Below, in pieces: positions 46,499-60,945 of a stretch of 64,000 nt of DNA. The first letter of the stretch is position 1; each line of letters opens with the position of its first letter. This stretch comes from Euzebya pacifica (GTDB lineage: Bacteria; Actinomycetota; Nitriliruptoria; Euzebyales; Euzebyaceae), in contig NZ_CP031165.1 in NCBI RefSeq assembly GCF_003344865.1, positions 2,051,910-2,115,909 on the forward strand. Direction: 5' to 3'. The translations under genes were made by a program, and so were the position numbers. The notes under the pieces were generated by a model, which saw only the letters and a program-made list of their open reading frames with translations, made no database searches and was not told where the DNA came from.

Positions 46499-47584
46499 AT
46501 GACCCACGACACCATCCACGTCGCGCTCGGCGCCCGTAGCTATGACATCCACGTCGGTGCCGGGCTGATCGCCGACCTCCACGACCTCGTCCCGTGGCCC
46601 GCCCATGCGCGCAACGCCGTCGTGGTCACCAACGGGGTCGTCTGGGAGCACTACGGCGAGGCCGTGTCCACCGCGGTCGAGGCCGCCGGCCTGGCGCTGG
46701 CGGTCATCCGTGTCCCCGACGGCGAGCAGGCCAAGTCCACCGACACCCTGGCCGCGCTCTGGTCGCGCTTCGCCGGCATCCCGCTGCTGCGCGACGACGT
46801 CGTGATCGCCCTCGGTGGGGGAGTGGTGGGCGACCTCGCCGGCTTCGCGGCCGCCACCTGGAACCGTGGCGTGGCGCTGGTGCAGGTCCCCACGACGCTG
46901 CTCGCCCAGGTCGACTCCGCCATCGGCGGCAAGACCGGCATCAACCTCGCACAGGGCAAGAACCTCGTCGGCTCCTTCCACCAGCCGCTCGCCGTCATCA
47001 GCGACGTCGCGACGCTGGCGACCCTGCCCGACCGCGAACGTCGGGCAGGCCTGGGCGAGGTCGCCAAGTACGGGTTCATCGCCGACCCGGTGGTGCTGGA
47101 GCTGCTGGAGGAACGGCCGGGTTCGGCCACCGCCGGCGAGCCCGACGTACTGCGCGAGATCGTCCGCCGCGGGTCGACGGTCAAGGCCGAGATCGTCTCC
47201 GACGACGAGCGCGAGTCCGGACGACGGGCGCTTCTCAACTACGGCCACACCGTCGGCCACGCCATCGAGGCGCTGACCGGCTACGGGACCTACCGCCACG
47301 GCGAGGCCGTCGGCCTCGGCATGGTCTTCGCCGCCCGCCTGGGGGAGCGGCTGGACATCGCGGAGAAGGGGCTGGCCGACCGCACCGTCGCCGTGCTGGA
47401 CGGCCTCGGTCTGCCCACACGCGGCCTCCGGCTGGACCCCGGCGCCGTCTGGGACGTCATGGCCCGCGACAAGAAGGCCCGCGACGGCGTGCGGTTCATC
47501 ATCAGCCGGCGGCCCGGTCAGGCCGAGGTCATCGACGAACCCCGTCGCGGCATCGTCGACGACGTCCTGCGTTCCATGGCATGA
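46499..47584 (+). CDS. aroB: 3-dehydroquinate synthase
   Basis: A 361-residue NAD- and metal-dependent enzyme. Signatures: VVIALGGGVVGDLAGFAAAT (NAD loop), PTTLLAQVDSAIGGKTGINL (substrate and NAD contacts), RRAGLGEVAKYGFIADP, and the metal-binding His in NYGHTVGHAIEALTGYG and RHGEAVGLGM. I chose ATG 46499, 2 bp after aroK; the longer frame overlaps aroK. Its stop overlaps the pepP start (ATGA). Confidence 0.96.
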   Translation: MTHDTIHVALGARSYDIHVGAGLIADLHDLVPWPAHARNAVVVTNGVVWEHYGEAVSTAVEAAGLALAVIRVPDGEQAKSTDTLAALWSRFAGIPLLRDDVVIALGGGVVGDLAGFAAATWNRGVALVQVPTTLLAQVDSAIGGKTGINLAQGKNLVGSFHQPLAVISDVATLATLPDRERRAGLGEVAKYGFIADPVVLELLEERPGSATAGEPDVLREIVRRGSTVKAEIVSDDERESGRRALLNYGHTVGHAIEALTGYGTYRHGEAVGLGMVFAARLGERLDIAEKGLADRTVAVLDGLGLPTRGLRLDPGAVWDVMARDKKARDGVRFIISRRPGQAEVIDEPRRGIVDDVLRSMA

Positions 47585-48660
47585 CCATCGTCCCCGTTGA
47601 ACTCCTGGGGCGACGTGTGGCCCGGCTGCAGGAGGCGATGGCGCAGGCCGGCATCGAGACCCTGCTCGTCACCGAGCTGCCGAGCGTCCGCTGGTTGACC
47701 GGCTTCAGCGGCTCCGCCGGCCGTGCGCTGGTCCGATCCACCGGCCCCGCCGTGCTGGTCACCGACGACCGCTACACCCTCCGGGCCAAGGCGGAGGCGC
47801 CGGCCGCGGAGCTCGTCATCGACCGTACCTGGGGATGGCTGGGTGACATCCGCGTCGAGGGGTCGTTGGCCGTCCAGGCCGACGTGCTGCCGTGGGCCGT
47901 CGTGCGCGAGCTGACCGACCTGCTGGAGGACGTCGAGCTGGTGCCCACGTCGGGGTTGCTGGCGGAGGTGCGGGCCGTCAAGGACGACCACGAGATCGCC
48001 GCGTTGCGTCGGGCCTGCACGATCACCGTCGAGGCGTTCGAGGCGGCGCTCGGCTGGATCGCCCCCGGGCTGACCGAACGCGAGATCGCGCGACGGCTGC
48101 TGGACGACATGACCGTCCGAGGTGCCGAGGCCTCGGCGTTCGCCCCCATCGTCGCTGCCGGACCCAACGGTGCGGTGCCCCACCACTCACCCTCCGATCG
48201 TCCCGTCGGCCGCGGCGAGCTCCTCACCATGGACTTCGGTGCCCGCGTCGACGGCTATCACGCCGACATGACCCGGACCGTCGCGGTGGGCGCGGTCGGT
48301 TCCGACCTGACCGACCTGTACGACCTGGTCCGTCGTGCCCAGCAGGCGGGAGTGGAGGCGGTGCGCGACGGCATCGAGGCGAAAGCGTTGGATGCGGTCT
48401 GCCGCGGGGTCATCGCCGAGGCGGGGCACGGCGCGGACTTCCGGCACGGCACCGGCCACGGGGTTGGCCTGATGATCCACGAGGAGCCGTTCCTGGGGAT
48501 TCAGTCAACCGGTACACTGCGCGATCGGATGGCCATCACGGTCGAGCCGGGCGTCTACGTCCCGGGGCTCGGCGGGGTCCGCATCGAAGACGTCGTGCTG
48601 GTAGGGCACACCGACGGCGAGCGCTTGACCACGGCCTCCCACGACCTCATCGTCCTCTAA
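47581..48660 (+). CDS. Xaa-Pro aminopeptidase / M24 peptidase
   Basis: A 359-residue M24-family metallopeptidase that releases N-terminal residues before proline. The N-terminal creatinase-like domain has ETLLVTELPSVRWLTGFSGS. The C-terminal pita-bread domain carries the five metal ligands: LTMDFGARVDGYHADMTRTV (two Asp), HGTGHGVGLMIHEEP (His, and Glu nearby) and ITVEPGVYVPGLGGVRIED (Glu). The position between aroB and efp is conserved in actinobacteria. Confidence 0.94.
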   Translation: MTIVPVELLGRRVARLQEAMAQAGIETLLVTELPSVRWLTGFSGSAGRALVRSTGPAVLVTDDRYTLRAKAEAPAAELVIDRTWGWLGDIRVEGSLAVQADVLPWAVVRELTDLLEDVELVPTSGLLAEVRAVKDDHEIAALRRACTITVEAFEAALGWIAPGLTEREIARRLLDDMTVRGAEASAFAPIVAAGPNGAVPHHSPSDRPVGRGELLTMDFGARVDGYHADMTRTVAVGAVGSDLTDLYDLVRRAQQAGVEAVRDGIEAKALDAVCRGVIAEAGHGADFRHGTGHGVGLMIHEEPFLGIQSTGTLRDRMAITVEPGVYVPGLGGVRIEDVVLVGHTDGERLTTASHDLIVL

Positions 48661-48680
48661 CACGTCTTCAGGAGACCACC

Positions 48681-49238
48681 ATGGTTTCGACCAACAGCCT
48701 CAAGAACGGCATGACCGTCAAGATCGACGACAAGCTGTGGAAGATCGACTACTTCCAGCACGTCAAGCCCGGCAAGGGCCCGGCGTTCGTCCGCACCAAG
48801 CTCAAGAGCGTCCCCGAGGGCAAGATCGTGGACCGCACGTTCCGCGCCGGTGAGGACCTCGAGCAGGCCATCGTCACCCGGACCGAGCTGCAGTACCTGT
48901 ACCAGGACGGCGAGCAGTACGTGTTCATGGACACCGACACCTACGAGCAGACCTTCGTGCCGCAGGAGGTCGTCGTCGACGCGATGAAGTGGACCAAGGA
49001 GTCCGACGTCATCGAGCTGACGTTCTACGAAGGCGAGGTCATCGACTTCTCCCTGCCCGCGAACGTGGAGCTGGAGATCACCGAGACCGAGCCCGGCGTC
49101 GCCGGCAACACCGTCAGCGGCGCGAGCAAGCCGGCCACCCTCGAGACCGGTGCCGAGGTGCAGGTTCCCCTGTTCGTCAACATCGGCGAGAAGATCAAGG
49201 TCGACACCCGCTCCGGCGACTACATCTCCCGCGCATGA
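48681..49238 (+). CDS. efp: Elongation factor P
   Basis: A 185-residue three-domain factor that rescues ribosomes stalled at polyproline. The domain I loop has HVKPGKGPAFVRTKLK with the tip lysine that is modified in some bacteria. Domains II and III are DTDTYEQTFVPQEVV and the typical C-terminus IKVDTRSGDYISRA. The ribosome-binding site is AGGAGA at 48670-48675. It overlaps nusB by 4 bp. Confidence 0.98.
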   Translation: MVSTNSLKNGMTVKIDDKLWKIDYFQHVKPGKGPAFVRTKLKSVPEGKIVDRTFRAGEDLEQAIVTRTELQYLYQDGEQYVFMDTDTYEQTFVPQEVVVDAMKWTKESDVIELTFYEGEVIDFSLPANVELEITETEPGVAGNTVSGASKPATLETGAEVQVPLFVNIGEKIKVDTRSGDYISRA

Positions 49239-49669
49239 CCGCCGCCGAGGACTCCGTACCGGGGTCCGGGCGGTCGATGTCGCGTACCGAGGCCCGGACG
49301 AAGGCGCTCGAGGTCCTGTTCGCTGCTGACCTGCGTGGCGTGCCGGCGGGGACGCTGCTGGACGACCCGGAGGGCGGCTGGGTCGACGAGTTCACCCGCA
49401 CGCTGGTCACGACCGTGGCCGACAACCGGTACGACATCGACCAGCTGATCGGCGAGCGAGCCGAGGGCTGGACGCTGGACCGCATGCCCGGCGTGGACCG
49501 CAACGTCCTGCGCCTGGGCCTGGCCGAGCTGCTCTACATCGACGAGGTCCCGCCCGCCGTGGCGATCGACGAGGCGGTGGAGCTGGCCAAGTCCCTGTCC
49601 ACCGACTCCTCCCCCCGCTTCGTCAACGGCATCCTCGCCGCCGTCGCCCGCGACCGCGACCTCCTCTAA
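49235..49669 (+). CDS. nusB: Transcription antitermination protein NusB
   Basis: A 144-residue all-helical protein. The N-terminal Arg-rich helix (SRTEARTKALEVLFAADLRG) binds BoxA RNA. The C-terminal half has DRNVLRLGLAELLYIDEVPP and AIDEAVELAKSLSTDSSPRF followed by VNGILAAVAR. With NusE it supports rRNA antitermination. In related genomes pyrR normally follows; here 1.5 kb of repeats and an extra gene intervene. Confidence 0.97.
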   Translation: MTAAEDSVPGSGRSMSRTEARTKALEVLFAADLRGVPAGTLLDDPEGGWVDEFTRTLVTTVADNRYDIDQLIGERAEGWTLDRMPGVDRNVLRLGLAELLYIDEVPPAVAIDEAVELAKSLSTDSSPRFVNGILAAVARDRDLL

Positions 49670-49671
49670 GG

Positions 49672-49714
49672 CTTGTCGGGTTTTCGGCCGCCCGTCGTGA
49701 TTGCCCGACACGCG
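49672..49714. repeat. Palindromic intergenic repeat, copy B1
   Basis: TGTCGGG (49674-49680) and CCCGACA (49704-49710) flank an interior containing CGGCCGCCCGTCGTGATTG. Copy B2 starts exactly 73 bp later in the same orientation. It begins 2 bp after the nusB stop. Confidence 0.85.
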
Positions 49715-49744
49715 GAGGGCTTGGCCGGCCCACCACCCCGTTCG

Positions 49745-49787
49745 CTTGTCGGGTTTACGGCCGCCCGTCGTGATTGCCCGACACGCG
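49745..49787. repeat. Palindromic intergenic repeat, copy B2
   Basis: Arms TGTCGGG (49747-49753) and CCCGACA (49777-49783) with an interior nearly identical to B1. It ends just before the stop codon of the minus-strand gene at 49794. Confidence 0.85.
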
Positions 49788-49793
49788 TCGGGG

Positions 49794-50714
49794 TCAGGCG
49801 GCCCGGCGGATGACGGTTCGGACGTGGGCCTGGATCCGTTCCGGCCGCTCCATGACGTCCGCCCACGTGAACCGCAGCAGCGTGTAGCTGCCCAGCACCG
49901 CCGCGTTGCCCTTCACGTTGTCCCGTTGTCGTGCCCGCCCGTCGGCGTGGAAACGCAGGCCGTCCAGCTCGACGATGACCCGGAAGCGTTCCGACACGGC
50001 GTCCATCTCGCCTGCACCGGGTGCGTGGCGGGGCACGACGTTGGTCTGCAGGTCGTCGAGGCCAGCAGCCCGGAGGAGGGGGAACGCCACCCGCTCGAGG
50101 TCGGACCGGAAGCGTTGCTGCCCCCTCGAGGAGGCCACCCGGAGGATCGTCCGCACGCCGGGCCGTCCTCGCTGCAGGGCATCGCTCCGCAGGACGAGAG
50201 TGTCGCGGTCGGCCGCCCCGGTGAAGAGGACCTGGTCGACGAGGCGCAGCCGTTGAACCGTCGACAACCCGCTGGCGACGTCGATGACCGCGCGTTCCAC
50301 GGTGGTCGAGGGAATCCCCGCGACCGCGGTCAGGTCGATGTCCTCGAGTTGTACCGTGCGATGGACGACGACACCCTCCCCGAGATCTGGCCGACACGTG
50401 CCGCGGACCACCACCTCGGGCCGAGAGGCGGCATGGCTGGGCAAGCGGATGCCGTGGAGAGCGAGCGCGCTGAACCGCGCGGCGTATGCCGGCGTGGTCG
50501 CCACGCGGACGGCCACGGCCACCCGTTGCGCCATCGACAGCGACGCCGAGGGCACGACGTAGAGGCCCTGGCGACTTCGGCGCAGCTCGCCTCGCTCGGC
50601 CAACCGCCGCAGCTGGCCGGGTCGTAGTCCAACGGCCAGCGCCTCGTCCTTGGTGATGGCTTGGTCGTTGCGGCGAAGGAACCGGGTCAGCGTGTCGCGT
50701 TCTCCAGGCGTCAT
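49794..50714 (-). CDS. AbiEi-like / DUF559 (Vsr-fold) protein
   Basis: About 306 residues from ATG 50714 (in-frame starts at 50732 and 50762 are alternatives). The N-terminal part resembles AbiEi-type antitoxin winged helices: ITKDEALAVGLRPGQLRRLA followed by RRSRQGLYVVP. The middle has ALALHGIRLP and GIPSTTVERAVIDVASG, common in these proteins. The C-terminus is a DUF559/Vsr-like nuclease fold with RFRVIVELDGLRFHADGRAR, then RQRDNVKGNAAVLGSYTLLRF, keeping the E-x-D and a basic pair. Such genes are frequent in actinobacteria and often strain-variable; their function is unknown. It sits alone between nusB and pyrR, flanked on both sides by doublets of the same palindromic repeat. Confidence 0.75.
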   Translation of the reverse strand: MTPGERDTLTRFLRRNDQAITKDEALAVGLRPGQLRRLAERGELRRSRQGLYVVPSASLSMAQRVAVAVRVATTPAYAARFSALALHGIRLPSHAASRPEVVVRGTCRPDLGEGVVVHRTVQLEDIDLTAVAGIPSTTVERAVIDVASGLSTVQRLRLVDQVLFTGAADRDTLVLRSDALQRGRPGVRTILRVASSRGQQRFRSDLERVAFPLLRAAGLDDLQTNVVPRHAPGAGEMDAVSERFRVIVELDGLRFHADGRARQRDNVKGNAAVLGSYTLLRFTWADVMERPERIQAHVRTVIRRAA

Positions 50715-50778
50715 GGACGAAGCGTGGTCCATCCCTCCCGCCCGCCGAGCAGAACATGCCACCGGCTGTGGACAACGT

Positions 50779-50823
50779 TGCGTGTCGGAAAATGGGCCGC
50801 CCGTCGTGATTGCCCGACACGCG
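50779..50823. repeat. Palindromic intergenic repeat, copy B3
   Basis: Arms CGTGTCGG (50781-50788) and CCGACACG (50814-50821); the interior GGCCGCCCGTCGTGATTG is identical to B1 and B2. Same orientation as B1 and B2. Confidence 0.85.
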
Positions 50824-50851
50824 TCGGGGTTGGAGGGACCACCGCCCCGGC

Positions 50852-50896
50852 CGCGTGTCGGATATCGGGCCGCCCGTCGTGATTACCCGACACGCG
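50852..50896. repeat. Palindromic intergenic repeat, copy B4
   Basis: Arms CGTGTCGG (50854-50861) and CCGACACG (50887-50894), 73 bp after B3. The interior differs by single bases (GATATC instead of GAAAAT; ATTACC for ATTGCC). Confidence 0.85.
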
Positions 50897-50916
50897 TGGG
50901 GTGGGCCGCCCCGCCG

Positions 50917-51003
50917 ACCGGCCGCCCACCCGACGACCGGCTGCCCACCCGACGACCGGCTGCCCACCCGACGACCGGCCGCTCACCCGACGACCGGCCG
51001 ACC
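50917..51003. repeat. 19-bp tandem repeat, about 4.5 copies
   Basis: The unit ACCGGCYGCCCACCCGACG is repeated at 50917-50935, 50936-50954, 50955-50973 and 50974-50992, with a partial fifth copy. Copies differ at one or two positions. It lies between the B3/B4 doublet and the pyrR leader and has no coding potential of its own. Confidence 0.85.
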
Positions 51004-51154
51004 GCGCCAGGCCGACCGACCCGACGGCCGACCAACCCACCACCACACCCCGTCCCCAACGGCACCCGGGGTTTTGTTGTGTGCCTGTCCATATGGCGGC
51101 CCTCGAGTCGGGGAACGAGGGGGGTGGCTGCTAGTCTCCACCGAACGCCACTCG

Positions 51155-52688
<1,534 letters not shown>

Positions 52689-52692
<4 letters not shown>

Positions 52693-54011
52693 CCAGCAAG
52701 CGCACCTACACGTTCGCGAACTGCCAGATCGTCGACCCCGTCAACGCCAGCACCATGACGGGCAACGTCGTGGTCGAGGGCGAGGTCATCCGTTCGGTCG
52801 GTGAGGAGTCCGCCGGCCTGCGCATCGAGTGCGAGGGGCTGATCTGCACCTCCGGCCTGGTCGACCTGTCCTCCCACCTGCGCCAGCCGGGGCGCGAGGA
52901 CTCCGAGATCATCGCCACCGGCACCGCCGCCGCCGCGGCCGGGGGCTACACCGCTGTCAGCGCCATGCCGACCACCGAACCGGCGATGGATCACGCCGGC
53001 ATCGTCGAGCAGGTCCTGCGCCTGGCCCGGGAGACCGGCCGCTGCGACGTCTTCCCCGTCGGCGCCATCACCAAGGGGCGGGCCGGCCACGAGCTGGCCG
53101 AGATGGGCGCCATGCACGAGGCCGGCGTGCGGACGTTCTCCGACGCCCATCACGCCGTCGTGTCCAGCCAGGTCATGCGCCGTGCGCTGCTCTACGCCCG
53201 CACGTGGGACGCGATCATCGCCAACCACCCCGAGGACACCTCCCTGACGGAGGGCGCGCAGATGCACGAGGGGGCGATGTCCTCGCGGCTGGGGCTGAAG
53301 GGCAGCCCGCGGGAGGCCGAGGAGATCATCGTCGCCCGTGACCTGATCCTCGCCGAGCGGGCCGGTGCCCGTCTGCACGTCCCGCACCTGTCGACCCGCC
53401 GGGCCGTCGAGCTGGTCCGCGACGCCAAGGCCCGGGGCGTGCGCGTGACCTGCGACGTCACCCCGCACCACCTGGTCCTCGACGACTCCAACCTCGTCGA
53501 CTACGACACCCGGTTCAAGGTCATCCCGCCGCTGCGTACCCCCGACGACATCGCCGCCCTCCGCGAGGGCCTGCAGGACGGCACGATCGACGCGATCACG
53601 TCCGACCACGCCCCCCACCCGCCGGACGACAAGGACCACGAGTGGTCCTACGCGCCGGCCGGCACCGTGGGCCTGGAGACCACCCTCTCGGTCATCCTCG
53701 CCGAGCTCGTCGACCCCGACGCCTGCCCCGACAAGCGCGGCAACGGCACGCTGAGCATGGCCGAGGCGCTCGCGCTGCTGTCCTCCGGCCCCGCCAAGGC
53801 AAGGGACATCGAGGGGCACGGCCGGCCGATCACCGCCGGCGAACCCGCCAACCTGCTGCTGTTCGACCCCGGCGTCATCTGGTCGGTCGTCGGCGACGAG
53901 CTGCGCACCCGCAGCCGCAACACCGCCTTCGAGGGGCACGAGGTCCGCGGCCGCGCGGTCCACACCGTCCTCCGAGGCAAGTTCACGCTCAATGATGGAA
54001 AGGTCGTCTGA
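52689..54011 (+). CDS. pyrC: Dihydroorotase-like protein, first metal-binding His missing
   Basis: A 440-residue class I dihydroorotase homologue (GTG start overlapping pyrB). Retained motifs are ANHPEDTS (His), [14 protein letters not shown] (His), and TSDHAPHPP (catalytic Asp). The HxH metal motif that normally reads D-x-H-x-H-x-R is altered to [11 protein letters not shown]: Ser61 replaces the first His, while His63 and Arg65 remain. The FSDDG motif is also changed to FSDAHH. It may be active with one metal, or be a structural pseudo-dihydroorotase that supports PyrB, as the PyrC' protein of Pseudomonas does. The gene position and complete frame argue against a decaying pseudogene. Confidence 0.88.
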
Positions 54012-54111
54012 TGGCTTCCGCGACGAACGGCACCGCCCCCGCGGGGGTTCGAAAGGGGGCGGCAGCCCCCTTGGGCGAACACAGCACGCTGAATGATGGA
54101 AAGGTCGTCTG

Positions 54112-54116
<5 letters not shown>
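53984..54116. repeat. 32-bp direct repeat bracketing a 101-bp insertion at the pyrC-carA junction
   Basis: Bases 53984-54015 and 54085-54116 are identical except one position. Each contains the pyrC stop/ATG overlap (GGTCGTCTGATGGC). Between them are 69 bp of GC-rich sequence. The insertion keeps both ends in the same arrangement. Confidence 0.85.
54011..54112 (+). other. Possible 33-codon mini-ORF created between pyrC and carA
   Basis: The ATG at 54011 (overlapping the pyrC TGA) opens a frame that ends with TLNDGKVV and a TGA overlapping the carA ATG. This copies the last eight residues of PyrC. It may only serve to keep translational coupling from pyrC to carA. Expression as a peptide is unproven. 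Confidence 0.4.
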
Positions 54117-58592
<4,476 letters not shown>

Positions 58593-59586
58593 CCCAGCGG
58601 CCGGTCGGAGACTGTGTTCTCTCGAAGTCGCCGGCCTCGGCGATTGCTGCCTAGGTGGCAAACGGGCCCCTCACGACTGAGCGTGGAGACAAGGTCGGGG
58701 ACGCCTGGGTTGTGAAGCCCTGAGGGTGGTGGCCGCCGCGCACGACCGGCGGACCGTGCAGGTCCGGGATCTGGCGATCGGTGGCAGGCCGTGCCGGCTG
58801 GTGTGGTCCAAGCGGATCTGGCGCTGCCGCGAGCCGTTGTGCCCCACCGCCACGTGGACCGAGCGGCGCGACGACGTCGCCCGACCCCGGCATGGGTCGG
58901 CGATGCACGAGGTGACCGATGACGGGCTGCCGCTGGTCGATGATCCGGCCCGCACCGCCGGCGTGTCGTCGTTGGGGGTGGACGAGAGGTCGTTCCTGAA
59001 GGCGTCCTACCTGCGCAAGCGACGAACGACGTTCGTGACCGGCTTGGTCGACCTGAACCGGTCCAGGCTGCTGGACATCGTCCCGGGCAGGGCCGGATCG
59101 GCGGTCACCGACTGGCTCGAGGGCCGGGACGATCCGTGGCTGTCGGCGGTGGAGAAGGTCGCCCTGGACCCGCATCGCGGCTACTTCAATGCCCTGGTTG
59201 GTGGTCTGGACGCCCCCACCGTCGTCGTCGACGCATTCCATGTGGTGAAGCTGGCCAACACCGTGGTGGACGAGGTCCGCAGGCGGGTCCAGCAGGAACA
59301 GACGGGCCACCGAGGGTTCAAGGGCGACCCGCTGTACGGGATCCGCAGGATTCTGCTGACCGGTGCCGAACGGCTCAATGACAAGTGGACATCCCCGAGA
59401 TCCGCAGGCTCGGCAAGACGATCCGGCGGTGGCGGACCGAGGTGTTGGCCTACTTCACCACCGACGGGCTCAGCAACGGAAGGACCGAGGCGATCAACGG
59501 TCTGGTGAAACGGATCAAGCGAAACGGGCATGGCTTTCGCAACTTGATCGCGTAGGGCCATGAATCGTCCGTGACACTGGCAAACA
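58593..59586 (+). mobile_element. ISL3-family insertion-sequence remnant
   Basis: The region downstream of carB holds a degraded transposase gene. A possible left end GACTGTGTTCT is at 58610-58620; a partly complementary right end may lie near 59575-59589. The N-terminal coding part is missing and the middle is deleted, so the element is inactive. The exact boundaries are unclear. Confidence 0.65.
58726..59555 (+). pseudogene. ISL3-family transposase pseudogene
   Basis: One frame (58726 to about 59385) encodes a typical ISL3 middle: CREPLCPTATWTERR (zinc-finger end), LGVDERSFLKASYLRKRR and ALDPHRGYFNALVGG, then VVVDAFHVVKLANTVVDEVR with catalytic Asp positions. At about 59385 the sequence shifts to another frame that encodes the conserved C-terminus EIRRLGKTIRRWRTEVLAYF, then NGRTEAINGLVKRIKRNGHG and FRNLIA, stopping at 59555. 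The usual N-terminus and a large piece before the C-terminus are absent. The protein is therefore broken. Confidence 0.85.
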
Positions 59587-59609
59587 GCCACTGCGCGACT
59601 CGCAGTGGC
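59587..59609 (-). terminator. Terminator-like hairpin downstream of the minus-strand pair
   Basis: GCCACTGCG (59587-59595) pairs with CGCAGTGGC (59601-59609) around CGACT. On the minus strand it follows the stop at 59628 and is followed by TGTTTG, so it probably ends the two-gene unit 60945-59628. Confidence 0.6.
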
Positions 59610-59627
59610 CGTCCTTTGACGCGGATA

Positions 59628-60145
59628 TCAGCACTTCCGCATGTCATTGACGGGGTGGACGGTATCACTGAAGCGAATAACCCCGTCCCCGCTGTTCCAG
59701 TACTCCAAGAAGTAGGGGGCCAACCCTGTGCCCTCCTTGCTCAATACTGGGGTGATGGTGTCACCGCGATAGTCTATTTGAGTTGAATCGACCCGGAGAA
59801 GGTTGTTGTCGGCAGCGTTCCACGTGTTTCCCCCGACAATGCCGTCCTGCGAGAGGCCGTAGAGGGCTTGATACGTCTTGGTGGCGTTTCGCGTCGAGCT
59901 CCCCCAGAACCCGTCGATATTGCCGCAAGCCGCAGTAAATGCGTAGTCCGCTCGCAAGAACAGTTGCCACATAGCGACGTAGTTTCCAGTCGACACCGAA
60001 CAGCCGTTGCATAGCGTGTGTTCATCGGACTGAAAGTCGTCGGTCACGGTGGTGCCTACCCATCCAGTGGTGAGGCTATCGCGGTTCCGATCATGCCGAC
60101 CATCAAGAGCGTGGAGATAGCAATGGACATGAATGTTCGCCGCAT
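59628..60145 (-). pseudogene. Secreted peptidoglycan-binding-domain protein, frameshifted
   Basis: The natural start is the ATG at 60145. It overlaps the upstream stop (TGATG), has GAGGAGG (60159-60165) upstream, and encodes a signal peptide (MRRTFMSIAISTLLMVGMIG, then TAIAS). That frame stops after 29 codons (TAG at 60056-60058). The adjacent frame continues at about the same point with GTTVTDDFQSDEHTLCNGC and a PG_binding_1-like domain: MWQLFLRADYAFTA ... IDGFWGSSTRNATKTYQALY followed by GLSQDGIVGGNTWNAA. A one-base indel thus separates signal peptide and domain, unless it is a sequencing error or programmed frameshift. It is less GC-rich than the core genes. Confidence 0.75.
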
Positions 60146-60945
60146 CAAGAAGTTGCCTCCTCAACCAGTGCCTCAGTGAAGGAAACGATGCCCTCGGGGG
60201 GAATCGGGCCCTTGACGTAGACGTTGACGATCGAGCCGTCCGCCTGTGCGAAGAACAGGTCTTCGAAACCATTGTTGCGGATTACACGAACTCCGGGAAG
60301 CCCGCGGACCTCGACCTCTTCGAGGATGTCGCCCGCCAGCTCGGCTGCCGTGATGTCCAGGGCCTTGTCGCCATGACCCTCGTCCCCGGCGCCCTCCTCA
60401 GCCGCCCCGGCAGTGGCGCTGGCGTTCCATGAGACGAATTCACCCAACGTGGGCCCGTTGCCGTTGGTTGGGGAAACAATGGTGATGATTACCCGGGTGG
60501 TGGACGGGTCGCCCAGCGGCCCATTGGTGAGCCGTCGAACCGGCTGTGCGCTCAGGTCGGACGCAAGCGTTTCGGTTGCAGCGACGCCCTCGCCCATGGG
60601 CGGGGCGAATTCGGGCAGCTCCACAGAAATCAGGTCGTCGGGCAGCATGGTGACGCGGTCAGAGGTCTTGAAGGGGGCCTCATTGGCAGGAGGGGGGGCC
60701 TCCTGATTGTCAGCTCGGCCATCGCCATCCTCTGTGGGCTGTTGTTGGGCCGTGGCGGGCGGCGTTTCGCCGGCCAACCCGACAATGAGCCAGCAGAGAG
60801 TTCCAGCGAGAACCACCCCCAAGACCAGCCAACGCGAACCTAAGATGCGAGTCAATGCAGCTCCTCCCCGTGACGAAAATATGTTCGATCGCCGTCCCAG
60901 CCGATCGTTGTAGCTGTTCGCCACTCGATATCGATCCAGTGCCAT
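60145..60945 (-). CDS. Membrane-anchored hypothetical protein
   Basis: A 266-residue protein with one membrane segment near residues 37-58 (SRWLVLGVVLAGTLCWLIVG) after a basic cytoplasmic N-terminus, then a Pro/Glu/Asp-rich linker and an extracellular domain (TTRVIITIVSPTNGNGPTLG ... VRVIRNNGFEDLFFAQADGS ... VNVYVKGPIPPEGIVSFTEA) that I do not recognise. TACCAT (60952-60957, minus strand) ends 6 nt before the ATG, suggesting a leaderless transcript. It is translationally coupled to the peptidoglycan-binding gene, so the pair probably acts at the wall. Confidence 0.7.
   Translation of the reverse strand: MALDRYRVANSYNDRLGRRSNIFSSRGGAALTRILGSRWLVLGVVLAGTLCWLIVGLAGETPPATAQQQPTEDGDGRADNQEAPPPANEAPFKTSDRVTMLPDDLISVELPEFAPPMGEGVAATETLASDLSAQPVRRLTNGPLGDPSTTRVIITIVSPTNGNGPTLGEFVSWNASATAGAAEEGAGDEGHGDKALDITAAELAGDILEEVEVRGLPGVRVIRNNGFEDLFFAQADGSIVNVYVKGPIPPEGIVSFTEALVEEATS

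Noticed and set aside
49672-51003. Palindromic and 19-bp repeats considered as a CRISPR array
   Set aside because: The palindromic copies occur only in pairs with diverged, partly homologous linkers. The 19-bp units are directly adjacent without spacers. There are no cas genes.
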